Source: Proteobacteria bacterium TMED61 (lineage in GTDB: Bacteria > Pseudomonadota > Gammaproteobacteria > Arenicellales > UBA868). From it: 33,058 bases of DNA. The notes beneath the pieces are model-generated. The model worked only from the letters and a program-made list of their open reading frames with translations, did no database searches and was not told the DNA's origin. A program made the translations under genes and the position numbers. Of the stretch, positions 16,616 through 25,275 are shown piece after piece (the stretch's first letter is position 1; every line of letters begins with the position of its first letter). The DNA lies in contig NHDO01000076.1 of assembly GCA_002171735.1 (NCBI GenBank), positions 16,134 through 49,191 on the forward strand, in the 5' to 3' direction.

Positions 16616-18307
16616 TTACCTACCGAGAATGAAATCTGCGCACCTTTCACCGACCATAATTGCTGGCATGTTGGTATTGGATGACACAAGGTTCGGCAGT
16701 ACTGCCGCATCGGCAACACGCAAACCCAAAATCCCATGAACACCAAGTTCGGCATCGACCACTGATTGACTGTCTTGACCCATTTTGCAGGTCCCGACCG
16801 GATGCCAGCACGTATTACCACATTCTCGAGCATAACTTAGCAAAGACTCAGATCCGGTAACGGATGCACTCGGCCTAACCTCTTTCTTGATCAGCTGTCT
16901 GAATGGCTCTTGCGAGGCTAGCTCCCTGCACATCTCAAGACCCGTGACCACTGCTTTTTGATCTACTTCCGACTGCAGATAGTTGGCATGAATCACAGGG
17001 GTATCGGATGGGTTCTGGGTTCTTATATGAACAGATCCTCGTGATTCAGGATGCAACTGGAATGCGGTCAAACCAAAACCTGAGAACGTGTCTACGCCGA
17101 GTCCATCCGCCATTGCAAACCGATCTTTGCCACTGACATGCGCGATTCCAAGCTTGATATCCGGTGTACTAAGATTTTTTTCAGTCTTGACGTGAGCGAA
17201 GCAGGTGATGGTGGGGGTGGTCATCAGGCCACGGCGCAAAATAAAGTATTCAATTCCCGATCGCATTGCGAACGTTCGTTTCGTAAATAGATCATTTACC
17301 GTAATGGGCTTTGTGCACTCGTAGGTTGTGCGAACGTTAAGATGGTCTTGGAGATTCTGACCCACGCCGGGTAGATCACAGGTTACGGCGATGCCTTTTC
17401 CTTCCAGAATTGAGGCTTCGCCAATCCCCGATCGCTCCAGAATCATTGGGGATGAGATTGCGCCAGCGCTCAAGATCACTTCTCCGCTGACCGCGATGTC
17501 CTGTGAGGCCTCAGGGCTGCCGGCAGAATTGAGAGAGAGATATCTAAGCCCTGTCACCTGATTGTTTTTAATGAGTAACTTATCAACGAGGGCGCTTGTC
17601 ACGACGGTAAGATTTGACCGGTGGCGCACTTTCCTTAGGTAACCAACTTCGGTGCTGCAGCGCTTTGCATTCGTCTGAGACATCTGCGTGTAGTGCGCAC
17701 CTTCATAATCGCCTCCGTTATAGTCACGAGCAATAGGTATGTCTATTTCAGAACAGGCCTCCATAAATGCTTCGGAAAGCGCATCTTTATGCGCGATTTC
17801 CATAACATCAATGGGGCCGTCGGTCCCCCTTGATGTATTGCCGTTGTTTTGATAATTCTCAATGCGCTTAAAGACCGGCAATACATCTTCGTAGCCCCAA
17901 CCGGGGCAACCTGCATCTCGCCAACGATCGTAGTTGTATCTGTCTCCGCGCGTAACCACCATCCCATTGATGTTGCTCGTACCACCGAGAAGGCGCCCCC
18001 TTGGCCAATACATCTTCTTACCCAGCATTCCAGATTCAGCTTCGGTAAAAAAAGGCCAAAGAATTGACTCATCTGCGAGCAGTTTGCCCAGACCGAGCGG
18101 TGTTCTTATCCAATTTTTGGCTGACTTGGAGTCATATCCGAGAGCAAAGGCAATCCCTTGCAGAAGGGATCTTATGGACTCAAAACGTCCGTTGACCTCG
18201 CCACCCGCCTCAAGTAATAACACCTGTAAGTCAGGATTCTCACTGAGTCGAGCAGCCAGGGCGGCGCCGGCTGACCCCGCGCCGACAACTACATAGTCAT
18301 ATCTCAT
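16616..18307 (-). CDS. GMC-family oxidoreductase (choline/alcohol dehydrogenase-like)
   Basis: YDYVVVGAGSAGAALAARLSE FAD motif, WPRGRLLGGTSNINGMV, LSAGAISSPMILERSGIG, CWHPVGTCKMG. Start at 18307 avoids overlap with the upstream gene. Confidence 0.93.
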   Translation of the reverse strand: MRYDYVVVGAGSAGAALAARLSENPDLQVLLLEAGGEVNGRFESIRSLLQGIAFALGYDSKSAKNWIRTPLGLGKLLADESILWPFFTEAESGMLGKKMYWPRGRLLGGTSNINGMVVTRGDRYNYDRWRDAGCPGWGYEDVLPVFKRIENYQNNGNTSRGTDGPIDVMEIAHKDALSEAFMEACSEIDIPIARDYNGGDYEGAHYTQMSQTNAKRCSTEVGYLRKVRHRSNLTVVTSALVDKLLIKNNQVTGLRYLSLNSAGSPEASQDIAVSGEVILSAGAISSPMILERSGIGEASILEGKGIAVTCDLPGVGQNLQDHLNVRTTYECTKPITVNDLFTKRTFAMRSGIEYFILRRGLMTTPTITCFAHVKTEKNLSTPDIKLGIAHVSGKDRFAMADGLGVDTFSGFGLTAFQLHPESRGSVHIRTQNPSDTPVIHANYLQSEVDQKAVVTGLEMCRELASQEPFRQLIKKEVRPSASVTGSESLLSYARECGNTCWHPVGTCKMGQDSQSVVDAELGVHGILGLRVADAAVLPNLVSSNTNMPAIMVGERCADFILGR

Positions 18308-18336
18308 CAAGTTACTTTGGCTCTTGGATTTCAGTG

Positions 18337-19506
18337 TCAACGGGCACTAAGAAACGACTGGCCGAGAATGTCGCGAATCTCACTGACGGTTGACGAGACG
18401 GGGTTGGTCGACCTTGCGGCATCGGTGTAAGCTTTTTGCGCGATCGAGTCGAGCTCCGATTCTGGTACATCGAGATCTGAGAGGCCGCGGGGAATTTCAA
18501 GAGCATCCAGCAGTTCAACGACACTGGAGTACATTGAGTGAAAATCCTCAGAAGGCAACCCCATCGCTTTACATATCAAAGGTACTTTTTCCTCCAGCGC
18601 ATTCTTGTTATACAAAAGAACAGGAGGTAGCAGGACAGCGTTTGTCAGGCCATGGTGAGTATCACAGGCCGCGCCGACCATATGACTCATGGCATGAACC
18701 AGTCCGAGGCCTTTGAGGAACGAGATGCCTGCAAGACAGGATCCGACCAGCATCGCGCCGCGGGCCTCAAGGTCGTCGCCATGGGCCACGGCGCTCTCCA
18801 AAGAACCGCTGATCAGCCTGATGGCTTCAAGTGCTAACCCATCACAGAGAGGGTTCCAGTCTGGGACTGAGAATGCCTCGATCGCGTGGACAAGAGCATC
18901 ACAACCTGTCCACGCCGTCAGATCAGCGGGCAAGTTTACGGTGACCTCGGGGTCGAGGATCGCCAAAAGAGGCTTTTGTGTGGTATGCCAGATACAGCGC
19001 TTAACACCTTGCACAGTATCTGTGAGCATTGCCGTGCTCTCGGTTTCTGCCCCCGTGCCAGCAGTTGTTGGTACACATATGAGTGGCACGAATGATCCTG
19101 GGCTCAGATCTGGAGACTCCGGCTGATCGTAGTCAAAGTCCCATAGATCGGCATCATTTCGACCCACCAGGCTGATTGCTTTTCCGGCATCCATTCCGCT
19201 GCCACCCCCAATTGCAATGACACCGTCATGTCCACCGTTGTTGAACACGGTTTTCCCACGTGCAATGTCTTCGTCGGTTGGGTTGGGGGAAACATCACTG
19301 AATACGGCATTTGGAAGCCCATTGGAATGACAAACACTGCCAACAAGGTCTATAAAAGGTAAATCTCTACTACCCCGGTCGGTGACGATTAATGGATTTG
19401 TAATGTTGAATTGTTTGCAGGCCGCGCCAATCTCGGAAAGCCGGCCCGGGCCGTAGCGAATAGGTATCGGGAATGTCCAATCTGCACCAGTTAGAAAGTT
19501 TGGCAT
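18337..19506 (-). CDS. Iron-containing alcohol dehydrogenase
   Basis: GVIAIGGGSGMDAGKAI, CVPTTAGTGAETESTAML, GLVHAMSHMVGAACDTHHGLTNAVLLP metal-binding region. Confidence 0.93.
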   Translation of the reverse strand: MPNFLTGADWTFPIPIRYGPGRLSEIGAACKQFNITNPLIVTDRGSRDLPFIDLVGSVCHSNGLPNAVFSDVSPNPTDEDIARGKTVFNNGGHDGVIAIGGGSGMDAGKAISLVGRNDADLWDFDYDQPESPDLSPGSFVPLICVPTTAGTGAETESTAMLTDTVQGVKRCIWHTTQKPLLAILDPEVTVNLPADLTAWTGCDALVHAIEAFSVPDWNPLCDGLALEAIRLISGSLESAVAHGDDLEARGAMLVGSCLAGISFLKGLGLVHAMSHMVGAACDTHHGLTNAVLLPPVLLYNKNALEEKVPLICKAMGLPSEDFHSMYSSVVELLDALEIPRGLSDLDVPESELDSIAQKAYTDAARSTNPVSSTVSEIRDILGQSFLSAR

Positions 19507-19571
19507 TGATCTTCTCGATTTAGATGAGGGGATAGAGTCCCTGTGCGGGCTCAGCCCAATTCGTTGTTCGG

Positions 19572-21479
19572 TTACTCTTCAAATTTATAGTCATGCGAGG
19601 CCACCGGAAACCAGTGCGGGAAGTGATCCAAAAGTCCAAGTAGTTCCGTTACTACGTCGACATTCCCCTCAATAGCTTCGACCAGGTCGACAAACTGATT
19701 GGTATTTAATGACTCCAAGCTCATTTGTCCGATGACCGAGCGTGTCAGCGTCACCGTCGCATGGGCCTCGGAAACATTCCCATCTCGATGGTTCAGCACA
19801 CAGTTACAAATTTCACTATGTGCCAGTTCCGCGCTATCGCTAAGTATCCAGTTCACTATGAACGTCTTCCCTGCGGCGCGGGAGGCATTCAGTCGAATAC
19901 TCAGCGCGTCGAGCATGTGCAATACGCTCATGCTTCGGGTGACATCGCGAAGTGCTCTATGTAATTTCGGTGTTTCTGGGAGACCTTGTGTGAGTTCTAT
20001 TGCTGCTGAAAGATAGGCATTACGCCAAGTCGCGTTCTCGGCGCTATAGCCAAGTTGGGTGTGCGCAGCAGAAGCCAGTTCTCGAGCGGCCATGTTCTCT
20101 GGATCAGTCCACAGCACTTGATTCAAAACATGAACCACCCATCGATAGTTTCCCTGCTCGTAATCCTCTTGCGCCCGTTCAATCACAGCGGTCACGCCGC
20201 CCATATATTCAAGTGTCTTACGTGCAAGTGTTCGCGGCGGCAGTTCATCTAGGGTCGCAGGGTTTCCGTCGTACCAGCCCAGGTAATAGGCATAGATACC
20301 ACGAACATTATGCTTTAGCGTGCCGTAATAGCCTCTTAGGTGCCACAGGCGGGCTAGGCTGGGAGGAAATTCGATCTTGTTGGCGATCTCAGCAGGGACG
20401 TAGCCAAAGTTCATCAAGCGTAGGGTTTGATCATGCATGAACTTGATACCGTCCCGCTGCTGGCCGAGAAAGGTTCTTACCTCGTCCTTGCCAAATACCG
20501 GCCAGTTGTGACCGCTTACAAGGTACTCGGTGTCGGTGAATTTCAAGGATTGCGCGACGGAGTCTGCCCACTGCAGGGCGTCACGGGGAAAAGCTCCCCG
20601 AATGGTGTAAATATTATGCATACACATGTAGCAATTATCAGCAACATGTAGTGTGTTTAATTTCGGGAAGTAGCAATGCATGCCTGTTGGTGCTTCACCT
20701 GGTGCATACATAAATTGAACCGGTACACCATCAATCGATAGTGCCGCGCCATCCCGACCAATGATATCTGTCGGTGCGATGTAGGTGACTTGGCCACCTT
20801 CAATTGCCTGGCCCAAGCCATCGTCCACCAACCCCGTTGCGCTGATCGGAAGATTTTCTCCGTACATATAGGCGTTTCTTGATGGAGTACCTTCTGCGGC
20901 TAGGCCATGCTCCTTCAACACCCATTCGACAAACCCTTCGGAGGCGAATACGGGAACCTGACCACTTTCAACCTGTTCGTCGGAAATCATCCCCCTGACA
21001 CCTCCAAAATGATCAGAGTGGGTATGGGAGTAGATCATTGCGACAATGGGTTTCTCTCCAACGTGCTCATACAGCAGATTCAGGGCATATGCTGCGACCT
21101 CTGCTGTTGTTAACGGATCAATGACGATGTAGCCGTTGTCGCTCTCAACGAAAGTAACGTTAGCAAGAGATTCACCTCGAACCTGGTACACCCCATCGGT
21201 GACCTTGAACAGGCCACGAAAATTATTTAAAAGAGCGTGTCGCCAGAGACTCGGGTGAACCGTTGGTGGAGCATCACCGTGCAGGAACTCCTCAAACGCT
21301 TTGTGATGCCAGACGATGTTACCTTCTGAATCATAAACTGCCGCATCATCAGGCCGATGAATTAATCCACGTGATGCAAAATCAAAATCCTGCCTATTTT
21401 GCCAATCAAAAGTAGGGTCGCAACATGCCTCCTCGTGAGCAAGCTCTGTGATTCGGCTTGGCGGTAGCATTTGTTTCAT
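19572..21479 (-). CDS. Alkyl sulfatase-like MBL-fold hydrolase (SdsA1/BDS1 family)
   Basis: MIYSHTHSDHFGGVRGM, ATDIIGRDG-like and YLVSGHNWPVFG motifs, dimerisation region ARKTLEYMGGV, C-terminal SCP2-like region. Confidence 0.9.
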   Translation of the reverse strand: MKQMLPPSRITELAHEEACCDPTFDWQNRQDFDFASRGLIHRPDDAAVYDSEGNIVWHHKAFEEFLHGDAPPTVHPSLWRHALLNNFRGLFKVTDGVYQVRGESLANVTFVESDNGYIVIDPLTTAEVAAYALNLLYEHVGEKPIVAMIYSHTHSDHFGGVRGMISDEQVESGQVPVFASEGFVEWVLKEHGLAAEGTPSRNAYMYGENLPISATGLVDDGLGQAIEGGQVTYIAPTDIIGRDGAALSIDGVPVQFMYAPGEAPTGMHCYFPKLNTLHVADNCYMCMHNIYTIRGAFPRDALQWADSVAQSLKFTDTEYLVSGHNWPVFGKDEVRTFLGQQRDGIKFMHDQTLRLMNFGYVPAEIANKIEFPPSLARLWHLRGYYGTLKHNVRGIYAYYLGWYDGNPATLDELPPRTLARKTLEYMGGVTAVIERAQEDYEQGNYRWVVHVLNQVLWTDPENMAARELASAAHTQLGYSAENATWRNAYLSAAIELTQGLPETPKLHRALRDVTRSMSVLHMLDALSIRLNASRAAGKTFIVNWILSDSAELAHSEICNCVLNHRDGNVSEAHATVTLTRSVIGQMSLESLNTNQFVDLVEAIEGNVDVVTELLGLLDHFPHWFPVASHDYKFEE

Positions 21480-21596
21480 ATGTCGTTATTCTCTTTACGA
21501 AGTCGGCTGTCTGGGAGGATTTTTGCAAGTGATGTTTTGATCAACGTTATTGTGAAGCCCGACGTTGTCGTTGGAAGGCTTAGTAGAAAATTACGC

Positions 21597-22466
21597 TTAT
21601 GATGTCTTTTCACCAGTGAACGTTGCTCGATGCATAACCCTTCGAAAACCCGTTTTGTCAAAACGGGCGGCGAAATCATCGCTGATAGGACTGTGTAGGG
21701 TGACGCGATTGTCCCAAACGACGAGTGTGTTCTTTTGCCACCTGACTCGACAAGTTATCTCTGGACGGACAGAGTGCTGGAATAAGTATTCAAGTAGAGG
21801 TCGACTCTCCTCGGGGGTCATTCCCTCAAACTGAGTTGTGTATTCTTGATTAATGAAGAGAGCTTTCTTCTGGGTACGGGGATGAATTCTCACCACAGGG
21901 TGAACGGATGCGATTCGCTCGGCATTCTTTGCCCGCATACCGTCGAATTCATCAGAAAATCGGCCGACTTCACCGCTGTCGTGTATCGCATTAAGTGAAT
22001 CCAAGAGATGTTTTAGCCCATCAGATAAAGTTTCATAGGCGAGGTACATGTTGGAGAAAAGGGTATCTCCACCCTGGAGCGGAACTTCTTTAGCGAATAG
22101 CGCCGCACCTTTAGATGGCTGTGGCAAAAATGTGACATCGGCATGCCAATTTCCTCCCCAGTTCTCTACCTCCCAGGCTTCTTTGACAATTTCTGTAATC
22201 TCCGGGATTCCATTCATGCTTTCTACGAATGGGTGAGACTGCAGGTCAGAAAAGCGTGACGCAAAAACTTTTTGCTGCTCCGGGGAAATATCTTGGTCTC
22301 GAAAAATGATTACGAGATGGTTGAGAAGTGCCTGTTCAATTACCTCAAAAACATTTTCCGGAATAGGGTCACGTAGATCTACTCCGGAAATTTCGGCGCC
22401 AACTGCCCCGGTCAGCGGTCCGATGCAGATTCCGTGATCGATTGCAGAGCAGGTGGAGGAGGGCAT
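21597..22466 (-). CDS. TauD/TfdA family Fe(II)/2OG dioxygenase
   Basis: TGAVGAEISGVDLRDPIPENVFEVIEQALLNHLVIIFRDQDISPEQQ, NWHADVTFLPQPSKGA (HxD), VVWDNRVTLHSPI. Confidence 0.93.
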   Translation of the reverse strand: MPSSTCSAIDHGICIGPLTGAVGAEISGVDLRDPIPENVFEVIEQALLNHLVIIFRDQDISPEQQKVFASRFSDLQSHPFVESMNGIPEITEIVKEAWEVENWGGNWHADVTFLPQPSKGAALFAKEVPLQGGDTLFSNMYLAYETLSDGLKHLLDSLNAIHDSGEVGRFSDEFDGMRAKNAERIASVHPVVRIHPRTQKKALFINQEYTTQFEGMTPEESRPLLEYLFQHSVRPEITCRVRWQKNTLVVWDNRVTLHSPISDDFAARFDKTGFRRVMHRATFTGEKTS

Positions 22467-22468
22467 GG

Positions 22469-23266
22469 CTAAATCTCCACTTCTGGCTTGAATCCTAGAA
22501 AATGTGTAGGGCGAAGGAAGCCATCATCAATCGCACATTTTTTTAATCGACTGCTTTCCTGTCGGTAGGCCGCTCCCTTTTCGCCTATCAAACTTTTTAG
22601 CTTAGTGAGGTTTTCTCCCTCGAGTGCGCCGATCTCTTTCTGTATCTCTTGTTGGTACCAAGAATTTCGATCCCGCAGGGAGACGTCTTTAAAGCCCGCG
22701 CTTGAGATTGAAGCGTGAGTGTCTTCGAGATTCATCATTTTAAAGTCCAGATGCACAAAATCGAGCCAATTCTGTGCGTTGGCAGTGAGTGTGGTCTCGT
22801 CTCCCCTGAGCCAATCGCTGCCTACCATCAGTCCACCCGGACGTAATACCCGCAACGCTTCCCGATAAAACGCAACCTTGTCAGGCATATGGACAATCGC
22901 ATCTTTGCTAAAAACGACATCCAAAGAATCATTCTCGAGAGGCAATGGGCCCGGCTCCACTAATTGGAACCGTATACGATCATCCAGCCCTGCGGCGACT
23001 GCACGGGCAGTCGACTGCTCGATGAGGTGTGCTTCAACGTCGATACCGATCACGCTACCAGCTTCGTATTGCTCTGTTAGCAGCACGGCGATGGCACCAA
23101 GACCACACCCAATATCAACAACGTCAGCACCTTTAATCGACAAACCCTTCAACATTTCTGCGATTTCTTCTGGGCCGCCTGGAGCAAGATAGCCGTCACC
23201 CCACATCCACTGCAACGCAGTATTGAACTGATCGGTGTATTGGGACGCTGTTTCGGGTGTAGACAT
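22469..23266 (-). CDS. SAM-dependent methyltransferase, phosphoethanolamine N-methyltransferase-like
   Basis: YTDQFNTALQWMWGDGYLAPGG, VVDIGCGLGAIAVLL, DVVFSKDAIVHMPDK, GSDWLRGD resemble PMT-type enzymes; 2 bp upstream of TauD-family gene. Confidence 0.8.
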   Translation of the reverse strand: MSTPETASQYTDQFNTALQWMWGDGYLAPGGPEEIAEMLKGLSIKGADVVDIGCGLGAIAVLLTEQYEAGSVIGIDVEAHLIEQSTARAVAAGLDDRIRFQLVEPGPLPLENDSLDVVFSKDAIVHMPDKVAFYREALRVLRPGGLMVGSDWLRGDETTLTANAQNWLDFVHLDFKMMNLEDTHASISSAGFKDVSLRDRNSWYQQEIQKEIGALEGENLTKLKSLIGEKGAAYRQESSRLKKCAIDDGFLRPTHFLGFKPEVEI

Positions 23267-23356
23267 GGTTGAGTTTCCTTATTGATTTTTGTATGAAATC
23301 TTGCCGAGGGGTGTTTGATTGGCGTTGCTGGATCGTTTGAATTTGGGTTCAGAAAA

Positions 23357-25096
23357 TTACTCGATGGCTGTTCTCACACGCATCTCGATCAGTCCCTGTG
23401 TGATGGGTGAAGCGACTCCCTGAGTTTTCGCTTCGATAAACGAGGGTCCTTCATGAGCCATCGCCTGTGAGATTGCTGAATTAATGTCACTTGGACAGGC
23501 AACCAGTTGTGAAAAAGCGCCTGCGGCATCAAATATCCGGTGGTACTCGACATCCCGTAATTGTGTCGCAATTTCTCTACCCCACATTGCTTTTTGTTGT
23601 TCTCGAATCATTCCCCACTGGGCATTGTTTGCGACAATCATGGTGACATTTACCTTGCGGTCGATGGCAGTCTCCATTGGCGTAAAGCCTGGAGCTAAAC
23701 CAAGGGATCCATCACCCGTGATCAAGACAACATTGGCGGTGGGCGCGGCCATCTGAATTGCTGTCGCAAAGGCAGGGCCGGTTCCCATCTGTTCCCACGG
23801 ACCTGGTGCAAAAACGCCTCCAATCTTATGTCCGTGAAAAGCCCAGAAATTAATAGCGATTTCAGCCCAGCAAGCGATGTCACCTCCGTCCAACACCAAG
23901 ATATCTTCTTCTCCAAGCGCGTTTAGAGTCTCAACGCAAAGTCTCAAGGGATGGATCGGTGCCACATCTGCATCCAAGATCTCTCGATAACTCTCAACAC
24001 TTGTTTCTCGGGATTGACGGATGCGTTGTAGCCACGCTTCGCCTTTTGGGTGGACATCACCGGTTTTTTCTAATGCCTCGAGAAATCCTTTGATATCGGA
24101 CACGATACGAACATCTGCCAGCATATTGCTGCTGAGTTCGCGGGATGTAGCATTAACTGAAACCAGGGTAGTGGCAGGGTTAAACAAAGGCGCAGTGCCA
24201 TGGTTAAGGGGAAACGCGAGTTTTTCTCCCAACATCAATATGACGTCACACTCCTCACTGACCAGTCGACTGCATGGATTCTGGTGATATTCCAGGAGGC
24301 CCATATGCATGGGATGGGTCACATCAACCGATTTAAGATGCGTAAAAGGTGTGAAGACTGGAATATTCTTCTTGACCGCGAAATCCATCACATCATCATT
24401 CGCCCCAGAGTGCCAGACATCCTGACCCGAGATAATGATTGGTTTTTGTGCCCCATTAAGCAGAGAAATAGCTTCCTCTAGATCGGTAGGATTAGGCCAA
24501 GGCTGGTGTACTTTTCGTCTTCCAGAGTCAAATCCTCTGACACCGGGCTCAGGCTTATCCTCAATCTGCGCCGTAAATAGAAAGTTGATTGGCACAGTGA
24601 GTTGTACCGGCCCCGTCGGGTGATTGCTGGCAATGTCGAAAGCTTTGTCAAAAAACCAGGGCATCCTTTGTGCTTCGTTAACTTCGACCGAGTACTTCGT
24701 CATACTCCGTACGACTTCGGCTTGTGGGAGTTCCTTAAACCCTTGATTGTCGAAGTGGTGAGTATTCGAGGACACGCCAATAAAAATGACGGGATCGCCG
24801 GCATAATGAGCTTCAGCCACCGCAGAGATGTAGTTGGTGAAGCCGCTGGGTTCGGCAACACAAACTGCGACTTCACGCTTGTATCGCGCTGTAGCGGCTG
24901 CGAGAAAGCCGGCTTCCATTTCGTTACGGGCTGCGATGACGTCTATTTCAAAATCCAGACATGCAATCAATAGCGGATTGGTAAATCCGCCGCAGAGCGT
25001 GAAAATCTGATTGATTCCCTTCGCCTTTATTGCTCTCGCAAGAAAGTGCCCACCAGATATTTTTCCTTCAGCAGCTTTACTAAGATCTTTTTGCAT
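23357..25096 (-). CDS. Thiamine diphosphate-dependent enzyme (acetolactate synthase-large-subunit-like)
   Basis: IDVIAARNEMEAGFLAAATARY N-domain Glu; TPP motif VLITGDGSLGLAPGFTPMETAIDRKVNVTMIVANNAQWG. Confidence 0.92.
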   Translation of the reverse strand: MQKDLSKAAEGKISGGHFLARAIKAKGINQIFTLCGGFTNPLLIACLDFEIDVIAARNEMEAGFLAAATARYKREVAVCVAEPSGFTNYISAVAEAHYAGDPVIFIGVSSNTHHFDNQGFKELPQAEVVRSMTKYSVEVNEAQRMPWFFDKAFDIASNHPTGPVQLTVPINFLFTAQIEDKPEPGVRGFDSGRRKVHQPWPNPTDLEEAISLLNGAQKPIIISGQDVWHSGANDDVMDFAVKKNIPVFTPFTHLKSVDVTHPMHMGLLEYHQNPCSRLVSEECDVILMLGEKLAFPLNHGTAPLFNPATTLVSVNATSRELSSNMLADVRIVSDIKGFLEALEKTGDVHPKGEAWLQRIRQSRETSVESYREILDADVAPIHPLRLCVETLNALGEEDILVLDGGDIACWAEIAINFWAFHGHKIGGVFAPGPWEQMGTGPAFATAIQMAAPTANVVLITGDGSLGLAPGFTPMETAIDRKVNVTMIVANNAQWGMIREQQKAMWGREIATQLRDVEYHRIFDAAGAFSQLVACPSDINSAISQAMAHEGPSFIEAKTQGVASPITQGLIEMRVRTAIE

Positions 25097-25275
25097 CGTT
25101 AGAGGTGCGAGTGCACATTTAATCGGCCTATAGTCCTTGTATTTTCAAGCCTAAATTGGTTGTCCACATCAACCTGCAGGCGATGATCGCTATAACTTCG
25201 CCGTGATATCCATAGGGACCAGGGTGTCTGTCTACAATCAGCTTTGGCAGGGTGCTTGAAGGAGATCATTCTCAC

